Assembly: GCA_001005265.1 (NCBI GenBank)
Contig: CP011392.1
Location: forward strand, 1,661,729-1,725,728
Direction of reading: 5' to 3'
Length of the DNA stretch: 64,000 nt
Source of the DNA: Dehalogenimonas sp. WBC-2
GTDB lineage: Bacteria; Chloroflexota; Dehalococcoidia; Dehalococcoidales; Dehalococcoidaceae
Shown: in pieces, positions 33,839 to 41,890 of the stretch
Layout of the letters: each line of letters opens with the position of its first letter
How positions within the stretch are numbered: position 1 is the stretch's first letter
Program-made: the position numbers and the translations under genes
The notes under the pieces: generated by a model
Databases searched by the model: none
Seen by the model: the letters and a program-made list of their open reading frames with translations, nothing else
What the model was told of the DNA's origin: nothing

Positions 33839-34333
33839 CTTAAGCCCTCGCTTCCTTCTTCCTCACCCACCCAACACCGACAGTAAATAGAAATGTGAAA
33901 ATTGTCTTGGGGATTATAAATCTCAAGTTAAGAGATGTCAACACTGATGTAAGCGTCCATAAGATATTGACCTGTGAATTCCAAGTCACATGCACCAAAT
34001 AGTAAAAAATATCAAATCCCAAAGGGCGAACGGGATAATTGCTTCAACACAAATACCTACTTTTTGATAACTAGAGTTTTGATTCAAAGCAACAATTCGG
34101 TGCTTGAGATCCAGTCAACATTTACAGTTGTCAGTTTGCATTGCACTTTCAACTTCATTGCGTTGATAAAATACGTTGCTGTTCTCCTTTTAAATATGCT
34201 TTTGTGCTTCCAGAGCTCGGGGCGGGAGACGCACGAGTCTCCCCCACAATTTCGTTCCCTGGTCGCACCAATACAAGCTGGATAGGTGTCTCGCCATACG
34301 ACCAAACCCGGCCACTGTGCCAGAAAGTGGTAG

Positions 34334-34450
34334 CGGATTTGTTTTTGGAAGAAACAAATAATTCAAATACTCTTTTTAACTACCAAATAATCAGAGAACA
34401 ACTGATAGATACTTGCGGTGGGGAGTCAATGGGGTTTTGGAACTTTTGAG
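34334..34450 (-). repeat. Dispersed element, copy D, decayed
   Basis: Read on the minus strand: AAAAGTTCCAAAACCCCATTG at 34431-34451, -35-like TTGACT (34424-34429), AAAAAGAGTATTTGAATT, then TTTGTTTCTTCCAAAAACAAATCC. The central AACAACCGGTTGTT palindrome has been lost, leaving the ends joined. Confidence 0.7.
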
Positions 34451-34609
34451 AGTCCATTTTTCATGTTGGAGGGTCAAAGATGTTTCTAAACTTTTTCAAA
34501 CTACCACCATTCACCATTCCTCATCAATGACTCAAGAAACTGTTGCCAGCAAATAAATTTTAATATACCTATTGTCTTAATAAAAAATACGCCGAAATGC
34601 TTACTAGTA

Positions 34610-34634
34610 CTAGTTCTTCGGTACGATGTTTTTT
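34610..34634 (+). promoter_or_regulatory. Shared 25-bp block upstream of rdhA1
   Basis: CTAGTTCTTC, then G, then GTACGATGTTTTTT. It matches 36666-36690 upstream of rdhA2 at 24 of 25 positions. It overlaps a 12-bp palindrome ACTAGTACTAGT (34603-34614) present only here. A common regulator or promoter element for the two rdhA genes is the simplest reading. Confidence 0.65.
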
Positions 34635-34706
34635 TTGTTGTTAATGTTCACAATATGACTATGGAATATAACCTTCATTCTACTATATTATACCATAGCA
34701 TAGTGA

Positions 34707-34796
34707 ATGTGCGCATTACCTGTTAAATTTCTTAGAGGAGGTGCCGCAGGAAAATATACCAAGGGTTGTCTGGTACTACAGATTAGAAAAATTTAG
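34707..34796 (+). CDS. Possible 29-codon upstream ORF in the rdhA1 leader
   Basis: Starts ATG TGC GCA and ends ATT TAG, where the TAG is part of the AGGAG ribosome site of rdhA1. No ribosome site of its own is visible. It could act as a translational coupler or leader peptide, or be chance in AT-rich DNA. Confidence 0.3.
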   Translation: MCALPVKFLRGGAAGKYTKGCLVLQIRKI

Positions 34797-34805
34797 GAGA
34801 AAAAG

Positions 34806-36401
34806 ATGAACAAATTCCATTCTTCGGTCAGCCGCCGCGACTTTATGAAAGGTCTCGGTATGGCCGGCGCTGGTATAGGCGCCGCCAGCTTGGCAGCCCC
34901 AGTCTTCAACGACCTGGATGAGCTTACCTCTTCCGCCCCTGGTCCCATTCATAATTACCCTTGGTTTGTTAAAGAACTTGATCAATATGATGCCACCTTT
35001 GAGCATGATTGGAGCAAACTAACCCAGACCGATGAAAGACATACTATCCAATGCTCCTGGCAAGGGACCCCTGAAGTAAAAGCATGGATGGATGACCGTG
35101 ATGGTGCCGGAACGGCAGCAAAAGCTGCTGAAGCAAAATCTGCTTATGATAAGCAGGGATTAACACAACCAAGAGGATGGGCTGGTCTTCGCAACATGGC
35201 CTATCGTGGAACTTTTGGATACGGCACTAATATGGATAGTCCTAATGGTTTTATGCCACCAGCCGTCGCCACCCCAACTTCCCGTGGCATTCCTCGTTGG
35301 GAAGGTACCCCTGAAGAGAATTCCCAGATGATAAAAGCAGGTTTGCTTCTAAACGGCGCCTGTGATGTAGCTTTCCATGAACTCGATGACAAGATGAGTA
35401 AATTTATCTTTACAAACGACTTTCATGATGGTAAACCATATCTTTGGGAAGATGTAGAAGTAGGGTATGAAACAGGAGAGACTGGCACTAGCAAGTCTCC
35501 TCGTGCGGGTAAGCGTGTTCTCCCTAAAAAAGCCATGTGGGCTATCAATTACTCTCTCCAAATGAGTAATGATTCTATTAACAACAACTTTTCCGACAGG
35601 CGCTATGGTCATGGTCGCGTCATCCAAAGGCAACTTCAAGGGTGGTTATCTGGTCTTGGTTATGTTGCCCATGGTCCGTTGGACTATACTAACAACTTTT
35701 CAGAAAATGTAGCGTTTGCCGTACTGGGGGGCGTCAGTGAAGTCGCTCGCTGGTATTCCTCTATATCCCCGACTTTTGGTTCATCGCTCGGTGTTTCGGC
35801 TACTATCGTTACTGACCTGCCGTTGGCTCCTACCTATCCAATTGACGCCGGTATTCATCGAATGTGTTTTGACTGCATGAAATGTGCCGAAGTGTGTCCC
35901 GGTGGAGCCATTAGCAGGATGGGTGAACCGAATGGTCCGATTGTTAAAGATCCCACTTGGGATGCTCTGGGTCCGTGGAATCGATGGAGCGGTCGGTCTG
36001 CCTTCGATGCCAAGCATCCTGAACTGGGTAAGATTGACAACAAAAACGGTTACAAGGGTGTCGATGAACCAGGTTTCATGAAACATTGGTGGTTCTCCCC
36101 TTGTGACTGCAATTTGACCCCTGCCATCAATACGTGTGGTTCCTTCGGTTGTGGTTCACGTTGCGTGTTTGCCAACGGTACGGAATCAATTGTTCATAGT
36201 CTCGTTAAAACTACCGTCGCTGTCACCCCTATTTTTAACAGCTTTTTTAAGCAAATGGATGGAATATTCGGTTACCCCAAGTTCGATTATGGCATAGACG
36301 GACAAGGTGTCCAGGATAATTTGGATCAGTTCTGGAATAACCAGTCATCTACGCCAATATATGGTATCAATACTTTGCGTGGCGGCGGCCGAAAAATCTA
36401 G
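34806..36401 (+). CDS. rdhA: Reductive dehalogenase catalytic subunit RdhA (paralogue 1)
   Basis: A 531-residue corrinoid Fe-S reductive dehalogenase, the terminal reductase of organohalide respiration. A Tat signal SRRDFMKGLGMAGAGIGAAS is at residues 9-28. The corrinoid-binding core is in the middle, and the first 4Fe-4S motif is C354-x2-C357-x2-C360-x3-C364-P. The second is unusual: C433, C435, then C444-x4-C449-x3-C453 (CGSFGCGSRCVF) rather than the CxxC..C spacing I expect. AGGAG precedes the ATG. No rdhB anchor gene follows. Third codon positions look T/A-rich compared with the paralogue. Substrate not predictable. Confidence 0.93.
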   Translation: MNKFHSSVSRRDFMKGLGMAGAGIGAASLAAPVFNDLDELTSSAPGPIHNYPWFVKELDQYDATFEHDWSKLTQTDERHTIQCSWQGTPEVKAWMDDRDGAGTAAKAAEAKSAYDKQGLTQPRGWAGLRNMAYRGTFGYGTNMDSPNGFMPPAVATPTSRGIPRWEGTPEENSQMIKAGLLLNGACDVAFHELDDKMSKFIFTNDFHDGKPYLWEDVEVGYETGETGTSKSPRAGKRVLPKKAMWAINYSLQMSNDSINNNFSDRRYGHGRVIQRQLQGWLSGLGYVAHGPLDYTNNFSENVAFAVLGGVSEVARWYSSISPTFGSSLGVSATIVTDLPLAPTYPIDAGIHRMCFDCMKCAEVCPGGAISRMGEPNGPIVKDPTWDALGPWNRWSGRSAFDAKHPELGKIDNKNGYKGVDEPGFMKHWWFSPCDCNLTPAINTCGSFGCGSRCVFANGTESIVHSLVKTTVAVTPIFNSFFKQMDGIFGYPKFDYGIDGQGVQDNLDQFWNNQSSTPIYGINTLRGGGRKI

Positions 36402-36414
36402 TTCACGTGTCTTG

Positions 36415-36452
36415 AAATAGCGGGAGGCTTGACTGCCTCCCGCTATTTGTTT
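36415..36452 (+). terminator. Terminator of rdhA1
   Basis: AAATAGCGGGAGGC / GCCTCCCGCTATTT stem with a 6-nt loop, followed by GTTTTC. It lies 13 bp after the stop, so the two rdhA genes are separate units. A second hairpin (CCTACC/GGTAGG, 36506-36538) ending in TTTTTT follows. Confidence 0.88.
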
Positions 36453-36665
36453 TCTCAAGTTTTTATTGCAAGAATCATCTTCCGCTAATCAATTGTTCAT
36501 CTTCGAAAAAAGCCTACCCTGGTAGGGCAAGCTTTTTTGTATGAGTAATTGTGCTTAAATAACGCAGTACCTCCTAATATTTATATGCAAATTGATACCC
36601 CTCCAAATATAGCAATTAGTCTATTTATTTTATCTTATTGGCTATAACCACAATACTTAGACTCT

Positions 36666-36690
36666 CTAGTTCTTCAGTACGATGTTTTTT
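36666..36690 (+). promoter_or_regulatory. Shared 25-bp block upstream of rdhA2
   Basis: CTAGTTCTTC, then A, then GTACGATGTTTTTT; see 34610-34634. A TATAAT (36705-36710) follows 14 bp later, so the block spans the usual -35 position. Confidence 0.65.
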
Positions 36691-36719
36691 CTTCAACCAG
36701 TGTATATAATACTGGCGTC

Positions 36720-36743
36720 AATATTATTAGTATTAATAATATT
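36720..36743 (+). promoter_or_regulatory. Perfect AT-rich palindrome, operator candidate for rdhA2
   Basis: AATATTATTA-GTAT-TAATAATATT, two 10-bp arms, just downstream of the putative TATAAT -10. Size and symmetry fit a MarR- or TetR-type dimer site; MarR regulators are known partners of rdh genes in Dehalococcoidia, but none is encoded here. No equivalent is seen upstream of rdhA1. Confidence 0.5.
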
Positions 36744-36798
36744 TAAACTCAATATAACTTCATCATTAATTAATAACCAGCAGTATAGTGGAGGAAGC

Positions 36799-36861
36799 AT
36801 GGTAATGACTTCCGGGAGAGATCGGATGACACTTGGAAAGACAGGAAATTTAAGTATTTAG
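36799..36861 (+). CDS. Possible 20-codon upstream ORF in the rdhA2 leader
   Basis: ATG at 36799 with a strong GTGGAGG ribosome site 4-5 bp upstream. The stop TAG (36859-36861) is part of the AGGAG of rdhA2, which starts 8 bp later. Same end arrangement as in the rdhA1 leader (ATT TAG GAG) although the peptides differ. It may couple rdhA2 translation to leader translation. Confidence 0.4.
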   Translation: MVMTSGRDRMTLGKTGNLSI

Positions 36862-36869
36862 GAGAAAAG

Positions 36870-38465
36870 ATGAACAAATTCCATTCAACAGTCAGCCGCC
36901 GCGACTTCATGAAAGGTCTCGGTGTCGCCGGTGTTGGTCTCGGCACCGCCAGCTTGGTAGCTCCAACCTTCAATGACATGGACGAACTTACCTCTTCGGC
37001 TCCTGGTCCCATTCACGCACATCCCTGGTATGTCAAGGAGCGTGATACATATGATATCTCTTCACCCCATGATTGGACCAAGATCACCCGAACCGACCAA
37101 CGCCATACTAACCAGTGTTCTTGGGGAGGCGCGGTTGAACAAGGTATCTGGCTTGATGATCGCGATGGACCCGGTACTTTCAAAAAACAAGCAGCCGACA
37201 AAGCTGCCTACCAAGCAGAATGCCTGAAGAACCCCCGCGGCTGGAAGGGTATCCAGACCCGTGCTGCCGCCCAACTAAGCTATGGTAATAAAATGGATAC
37301 ACCCTACGGCTTCCTGCCTCCTAGTGTCAGTGGACCAGAAAAGTTAGGTATCCCGCGCTGGGAAGCTACCCCAGAGGAGAACTCTCAGATGATTAAGGCT
37401 GCCCTCCGTCTCTACGGCGCTGCTGATGTCGCCTTCCTGGAGATTGACGACATTACCAGCAATTTCATCTTCACCCATGACTTCCATGACGGCAAACCCT
37501 ATGTCTGGGAAGACGTTGATAACGCCTATGAGACTGGTGAAACCGGCACCTCCAAGTCTCCCCGCGCTGGCAAGCGCGTTTTGCCAAATAAGGCCAAGTG
37601 GGTCATCAACTGGAATCTCCAGATGAGCAATGACTCCATCAACAACAGCCTTGGTGACCGCCGTTACGGTGACGGCCGCCAGATCCAGCGCAAGATCCAA
37701 GCCATGTTAGCCACTCTCGGTTATCAAGCTTGCGGCCCACTAGACTACACTAACAACTTCTCTGAGAATGTTGCCTTCGCCATCCTAGGAGGTATGGGTG
37801 AGTTGATGCGTGCCTATTACTCCGCATCTCCCACCTTCGGTTCTCACATCGGCGTTTCCGCCGGTATCGTCACCGACCTCCCGCTGGCACCAACCAAACC
37901 CATTGAAGCCGGTATGCACAAGTTCTGCTACGATTGCATGAAATGTGCCGTCCTTTGTCCCGGCGGCGCTATCAGTCGCAATGGTGGCGGTCTGAGCGCT
38001 CCCATAGTTAAAGAGCCATCTTTTGAGACAATCGGTCCCTGGAATCGTTGGCCAGGCCGCTCCGCCTTTGAAGCCAAACACCCTGAAGTCACCAAGCTTG
38101 ATACCAAAAACGCTTATACCGGCGTTGACGAACCCAATATGTACGCTCATTGGTGGTTTGCACCTACCGATTGCACACAAAGTGTCGGCATTGATGTTTG
38201 CGGCTCCTTCGGCTGCGGTTCACGCTGTGTCTTCGGCAAAGCTTCCGCCGCCAGCGTCCACTCTATCGTTCAAACTGCAATATCTCAGACTTCTATGTTC
38301 AATGGTTTCTTCCGCACTTTGGATGAAGCCTTCGGTTATCCAATGTACGATTTTGGGAAGGACAGCGAAGACGCTCAAAAAAATATTGAGGACTTCTTCT
38401 GGAACCGCACTAATATGCCAACCTATGGCATCGATTCCATGCGCGGCGGTTTCGCCTCCCGGTAA
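36870..38465 (+). CDS. rdhA: Reductive dehalogenase catalytic subunit RdhA (paralogue 2)
   Basis: A 531-residue paralogue of the gene at 34806, clearly similar along the full length (by eye around two thirds identical). Tat signal SRRDFMKGLGVAGVGLGTAS. The first Fe-S motif is C353-x2-C356-x2-C359-x3-C363-P. The second is C435-x8-C444-x4-C449-x3-C453, so the odd CGSFGCGSRC spacing is conserved, while the extra C433 of paralogue 1 is absent. Codons end more often in C than in paralogue 1. AGGAG precedes the ATG. No rdhB downstream. Probably a tandem duplicate with diverged substrate range. Confidence 0.93.
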   Translation: MNKFHSTVSRRDFMKGLGVAGVGLGTASLVAPTFNDMDELTSSAPGPIHAHPWYVKERDTYDISSPHDWTKITRTDQRHTNQCSWGGAVEQGIWLDDRDGPGTFKKQAADKAAYQAECLKNPRGWKGIQTRAAAQLSYGNKMDTPYGFLPPSVSGPEKLGIPRWEATPEENSQMIKAALRLYGAADVAFLEIDDITSNFIFTHDFHDGKPYVWEDVDNAYETGETGTSKSPRAGKRVLPNKAKWVINWNLQMSNDSINNSLGDRRYGDGRQIQRKIQAMLATLGYQACGPLDYTNNFSENVAFAILGGMGELMRAYYSASPTFGSHIGVSAGIVTDLPLAPTKPIEAGMHKFCYDCMKCAVLCPGGAISRNGGGLSAPIVKEPSFETIGPWNRWPGRSAFEAKHPEVTKLDTKNAYTGVDEPNMYAHWWFAPTDCTQSVGIDVCGSFGCGSRCVFGKASAASVHSIVQTAISQTSMFNGFFRTLDEAFGYPMYDFGKDSEDAQKNIEDFFWNRTNMPTYGIDSMRGGFASR

Positions 38466-38483
38466 GCGCTTTCTTAAATCCCG

Positions 38484-38515
38484 AAAAGGCCCGCCTAAAA
38501 AGACGGGCCTTTTTC
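38484..38515 (+). terminator. Terminator of rdhA2
   Basis: AAAAGGCCCG / CGGGCCTTTTT hairpin with a loop of about 10 nt, followed by T residues, about 20 bp after the stop. Confidence 0.9.
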
Positions 38516-38564
38516 TACTACAACATGAAGTGGGATTGTTTAGCTTACACCGCTCACAGACATG

Positions 38565-38570
38565 GTATAA
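38565..38570 (+). promoter_or_regulatory. -10 element of the YkgJ-family gene; probably leaderless
   Basis: TATAAT ends 9 bp before the ATG at 38580, so the transcript would begin at or next to the start codon. No ribosome site is present. Confidence 0.5.
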
Positions 38571-38579
38571 TCCACCATT

Positions 38580-39299
38580 ATGCACGGCGCAGATGAATTA
38601 GACTCAATCATAGTAGTAAATCAAGCTGAATATGCAGGTGTTCAAGGTACTCGAAAAATGGAACATTGTGCCCGTTTCACCGCTGCCAAAGATAAAGTCA
38701 CCGCTAAAACAAGGAAACACTTAGTCCGGGAGCTTGACGTCTCTGGAGACTCCATAACCTGCCGCCGGGGTTGCTCCCATTGTTGTCACCATTACATCAC
38801 CGCATCGATTGCCGAGGGTTTGGTAATCGTTGATTTTCTGTACGAGGATGAGCATACACTCACACAATTCCTGAAAGCTTATTCCACTTGGCAAGAAAAG
38901 GCAGGCGTCACCTGTGCCGGGTTGGACCAATTAAGGACCTTAGCCCGGCTTTCCGGAACACCTGTCGAATCATACCGGACTTCAGTCATCTCTACACACC
39001 ACGAATATGCCAAAATGACCATACCATGCCCTTTTTTAACAGGCAATAACGATTGCGCTATTTATGCTGTGAGACCGCTATGCTGCTCAATTCATGCCTC
39101 AATAGATCCACCTGAACGGTGTTCACCAGACTCACCACAAACACCAAGAAGTTGTGATGTTTTACCATCTTACAATGACATGGCACTGCTGGCAAGTTTC
39201 TGGCGTTCCGATTTCAGCGCCATTTCGCTTACCATGCCGACCCTTGTTTATAACCTGTTGACCAGAGGCACAGAATTTCTTATAGAATTGACCCAATAG
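38580..39299 (+). CDS. YkgJ-family cysteine cluster protein
   Basis: A 239-residue protein with a CxxCC-type metal-binding set: CRRGCSHCCHHY (about residues 60-71), CPFLTGNNDCAIYAVRPLCCS (about 146-166), and further Cys at ERCSPD and RSCDVLP. This Zn- or Fe-chelating family is uncharacterised. It lies directly behind rdhA2 but has its own promoter and follows a terminator, so a link to dehalogenation is only positional. An internal Met at residue 27 is an alternative start. Confidence 0.78.
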   Translation: MHGADELDSIIVVNQAEYAGVQGTRKMEHCARFTAAKDKVTAKTRKHLVRELDVSGDSITCRRGCSHCCHHYITASIAEGLVIVDFLYEDEHTLTQFLKAYSTWQEKAGVTCAGLDQLRTLARLSGTPVESYRTSVISTHHEYAKMTIPCPFLTGNNDCAIYAVRPLCCSIHASIDPPERCSPDSPQTPRSCDVLPSYNDMALLASFWRSDFSAISLTMPTLVYNLLTRGTEFLIELTQ

Positions 39300-39341
39300 G
39301 TGGTCACGCTGTGGAGGCATCAATTCTAACAATTTCCTATG

Positions 39342-39470
39342 CTATGCGAACACCGCAGTAACCTTGGTGGCTATTACCACCAGCACCAGGATAAAACCAA
39401 TGGCGACCATCAGCTTTACGAAGTTGTTGGCGGCATTATGCCTCTTGTTTTGTTGTTGCTTTTTTGCCAT
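39342..39470 (-). CDS. 42-residue single-helix membrane protein
   Basis: From the ATG at 39468-39470: a basic N-terminus (MAKKQQQNKRHNAANNF) and one helix (LMVAIGFILVLVVIATKV). It overlaps the 3' end of the second rdhC-like gene by 55 bp in another frame, so translation would be coupled. Its size and basic-then-hydrophobic order suggest a small accessory subunit. No clear ribosome site; moderate support only. Confidence 0.45.
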   Translation of the reverse strand: MAKKQQQNKRHNAANNFVKLMVAIGFILVLVVIATKVTAVFA

Positions 39471-40642
39471 AAACCAATAACCCCTCGGCGGCCTTTTAGA
39501 ATCACATCCATTACAGCACCCACAGGACATAGATAATGACACCAGAAATCATAGATAAATATGGCGACTCCCAATGAGAAAAACATCAGCACCCATTGAT
39601 CGGTGGTACCCTTCAAACTGAAGAGTACATTCCAAGGTTCAAAGACCGATACCGATGGATTTTTGAGCGCCAATACAAGAAATAGAGCTATAAACAGCAG
39701 AATATAGCGAGCATTACGTAAGATTTTGAACCATTTTCCATCTGGCTGTACTCTTATACGGAAGATGGCATACAATAATTCCTGAACTGCCACATACGGG
39801 CACAGCCAGAAACAATAAAAATTCTTGCCAAAGATCACGGCCAGCCCGATAACTCCGAAAACAATAATATACATCACAAAAAATGTCTGTAAGTGGGGTG
39901 CATAGCCTACCAACCAAGAGGCAATGTTGGTCAGACTCAAAGGGATTGCCAGCCAAATCCCGAGGACTACAAAGCCATAGATGAGTGTTATAACACGTGG
40001 CCAAGCGCGACGACGCAACCCTGGAATGATCCTGGCCAGAACAACCGCCAAGAGACCGATGGCTACCGTTAGTTCCGGTCTGCCGATGATGATAGGGTCC
40101 GCTGGTCCATTGTAGGGTTGGCCGAGATATTGGGCCATAACCAATCGGCCGCTGCGTACACCAACAGCTACACCATTACAGGATACGGTGGAACCAGTGC
40201 TGGCATCGATATCATTAAAAAGTTGTAGCGGTTCACTGAAACTACGCCCGACATACTGACCAAAAAAATCCTGTTTAATGAGAACATTCCACCACGGCAG
40301 ATCCTCATGATGATCCGGCACTGTAACTGCAGTTATAATACCATCGGGTGTCCAGTTGACCAGCACTTTCAGCGGTCCACCATAACCCGGACCTTCTGAG
40401 GCGGTTATGTATCCCATTTCCGTACCCGCAGTGTCGCGCGCCAGATACAACGTCGCGCCACCACTGGTTTGGAGGGATTTAAAGGTAGCAGCCTCAGGCA
40501 TAGCTCCAGACAGGAATTCTTCGTTACCTGATAACCCGTGACTAAGCTGGCCGTAAACGCCTGCTCCCAAAAGCGCCACAATTGCCAGGCCGTAAATAAG
40601 TCTGGAAGTGTGCTTTCTAGAAAAACTAGCGATTGGTTCCAT
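39416..40642 (-). CDS. RdhC/NosR-like membrane flavo-iron-sulfur protein 2
   Basis: A 408-residue paralogue of the protein at 32645. ATG 40642 is chosen over a TTG 15 bp earlier. The FMN-binding domain has DIDASTGSTVSCNGVAVGV (flavinylation Thr/Ser candidate). Membrane helices are followed by CFWLCPYVAVQE and CHYLCPVGAVMDV; the first motif has lost the third Cys present in paralogue 1 (CPFC versus CPYV). It lies downstream of tatC in the same direction. Probably carries electrons across the membrane toward Tat-exported reductases such as RdhA. Confidence 0.83.
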   Translation of the reverse strand: MEPIASFSRKHTSRLIYGLAIVALLGAGVYGQLSHGLSGNEEFLSGAMPEAATFKSLQTSGGATLYLARDTAGTEMGYITASEGPGYGGPLKVLVNWTPDGIITAVTVPDHHEDLPWWNVLIKQDFFGQYVGRSFSEPLQLFNDIDASTGSTVSCNGVAVGVRSGRLVMAQYLGQPYNGPADPIIIGRPELTVAIGLLAVVLARIIPGLRRRAWPRVITLIYGFVVLGIWLAIPLSLTNIASWLVGYAPHLQTFFVMYIIVFGVIGLAVIFGKNFYCFWLCPYVAVQELLYAIFRIRVQPDGKWFKILRNARYILLFIALFLVLALKNPSVSVFEPWNVLFSLKGTTDQWVLMFFSLGVAIFIYDFWCHYLCPVGAVMDVILKGRRGVIGLWQKSNNKTRGIMPPTTS

Positions 40643-40811
40643 CAGCCTGCAGTGCAATCAATTTCAAGATAAATCCCTGATAAGTACCTGTCATAATCAT
40701 TAGTATAAAGTAATTAATTAACTAGTTACCAGTTGTAAAAACTTACGTCACACTTAACAGGAGGCAGAGAGAAACTCCGGTATTATATGCCTGAGACTCA
40801 ACAGTTACAAA

Positions 40812-41549
40812 CTAAGTGGTGTTTGCCCCGGAGACTTTACGTTTGCGTACGATCTTAGTTAACCATATGCTGATTTCATACAGGACGATGAGCGGCCCGG
40901 CTACAATTGTTTGATTCACAGGATCAAAGGTAGGAGTGATGAAAGCAGCAATTACAAAGGCCAAAACAAACCATATTTTCCGTTTTGAAGCCAGCCACTT
41001 GGAACTGACAATTCCAAGCCCTGATAACGCCGCCAAAATAATAGGCAGTTCAAAAGCTAAACCTATACCCACCAGCAACCTAAGCACCACATCAACATAG
41101 TTGGATATACGGGGCATTATCACAACAACGTCACTACCAAAACCAAATAGAAATTGAACTGCCGGCGGTATCGCTACCCAATAAGCAAAGGCCACCCCGA
41201 CAAGAAACATGCCTATAATAAACGGGAAAAAGGTAAAGATGAATTTCTTTTCCTTTTGGGTAAATGCTGGTGCCAGAAAGGCAAATAATTGGTACACTAC
41301 CCAAGGCATGGCAAGAATGAATCCGGCAGTGAGTGATACTCTAAAATAGAGGCTGAAATACTCCAGCATCTCTATAGCGACAAGACTTCCCGCCAGGTCT
41401 CCAGCCGGACGCTGAAGAATTTCAATAAGCTGATTACCGAAGAACATCGCTATCACGGTACCCACCACGATACCGGCAACAGCACGGAAGAAGCGCTGCC
41501 GCATCTCGGTAAAATGTTGGGTAATAGGCAGGCGTTTTTCTTCGGTCAT
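40812..41549 (-). CDS. tatC: Sec-independent protein translocase TatC
   Basis: A 245-residue six-helix core of the twin-arginine translocase, which exports folded cofactor-loaded proteins such as RdhA and ApbE. The N-terminal QHFTEMRQRFFRAV (usually HLxELRxR), FAPAFTQKEKKF loop and LPIILAALSGLGIV..RKIWFVLAFVIAAFITPTFDPVNQ are characteristic. It follows tatB by 31 bp in an operon with two tatA-like genes. Confidence 0.94.
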   Translation of the reverse strand: MTEEKRLPITQHFTEMRQRFFRAVAGIVVGTVIAMFFGNQLIEILQRPAGDLAGSLVAIEMLEYFSLYFRVSLTAGFILAMPWVVYQLFAFLAPAFTQKEKKFIFTFFPFIIGMFLVGVAFAYWVAIPPAVQFLFGFGSDVVVIMPRISNYVDVVLRLLVGIGLAFELPIILAALSGLGIVSSKWLASKRKIWFVLAFVIAAFITPTFDPVNQTIVAGPLIVLYEISIWLTKIVRKRKVSGANTT

Positions 41550-41580
41550 TTTTTCGGTCGGATCCTTCTAAATCAGCCCT

Positions 41581-41835
41581 TTATTTTTTATCGCTGCCGC
41601 TTAAAAATTTATCCAAAGTTGATTCGGATGACTTGCCGGAACTTGAAGGTTTGGTTGGTGAGCTGTCAATGGCCTTGGTAAACTCCTTGGTCATTTCCGT
41701 GGTTATCTTGCGAAAACTACGTAAAAATTCGCCAGCTTTCTTGGCGAACTCAGGTATCCTGTTAGGACCAAAGACAAGCGTAGCAATAATGAGAATCGTA
41801 ACGACCTCAAACGTACCCATGCCAAAAAAATTCAT
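41581..41835 (-). CDS. tatB: TatA/TatB-family translocase subunit (TatB-like)
   Basis: An 84-residue protein with one N-terminal helix (FEVVTILIIATLVFGP), the FGPNRIPEFAKKAGEF hinge and amphipathic helix (the FGP..IPE form suggests TatB), and a charged Ser/Lys tail. It lies directly upstream of tatC. The choice of TatB over TatA rests on position and on the FGPNRIPE motif. Confidence 0.8.
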   Translation of the reverse strand: MNFFGMGTFEVVTILIIATLVFGPNRIPEFAKKAGEFLRSFRKITTEMTKEFTKAIDSSPTKPSSSGKSSESTLDKFLSGSDKK

Positions 41836-41890
41836 CTAGCTACCTTTGCCTTCTCGTCTGCTATACATGGAAGCCGCCGGAAATGAACCC

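Larger units (their letters stand above)
33839..34805. other. Long intergenic region between the rdhC-like gene and the first rdhA
   Basis: Nearly 1 kb, AT-rich. It contains the decayed repeat copy D (34334-34450), the rdhA1 leader with the shared regulatory block (34610-34634) and a 29-codon upstream ORF (34707-34796). A 60-codon hydrophobic frame at 33840-34022 (minus, TTG start) ends one base before the rdhC-like start but has no ribosome site and is doubtful. Confidence 0.5.

Noticed and set aside
33840..34022. A 60-codon hydrophobic minus-strand frame ending one base before the RdhC-like start, considered as a relic rdhB
   Set aside because: No ribosome site, TTG start, AT-rich DNA in which hydrophobic frames arise by chance, and no convincing RdhB similarity.
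36402..36869. Search for rdhB between the two rdhA genes
   Set aside because: Only terminators, the regulatory block, a palindrome and a 20-codon frame are present; no frame encodes a three-helix protein.
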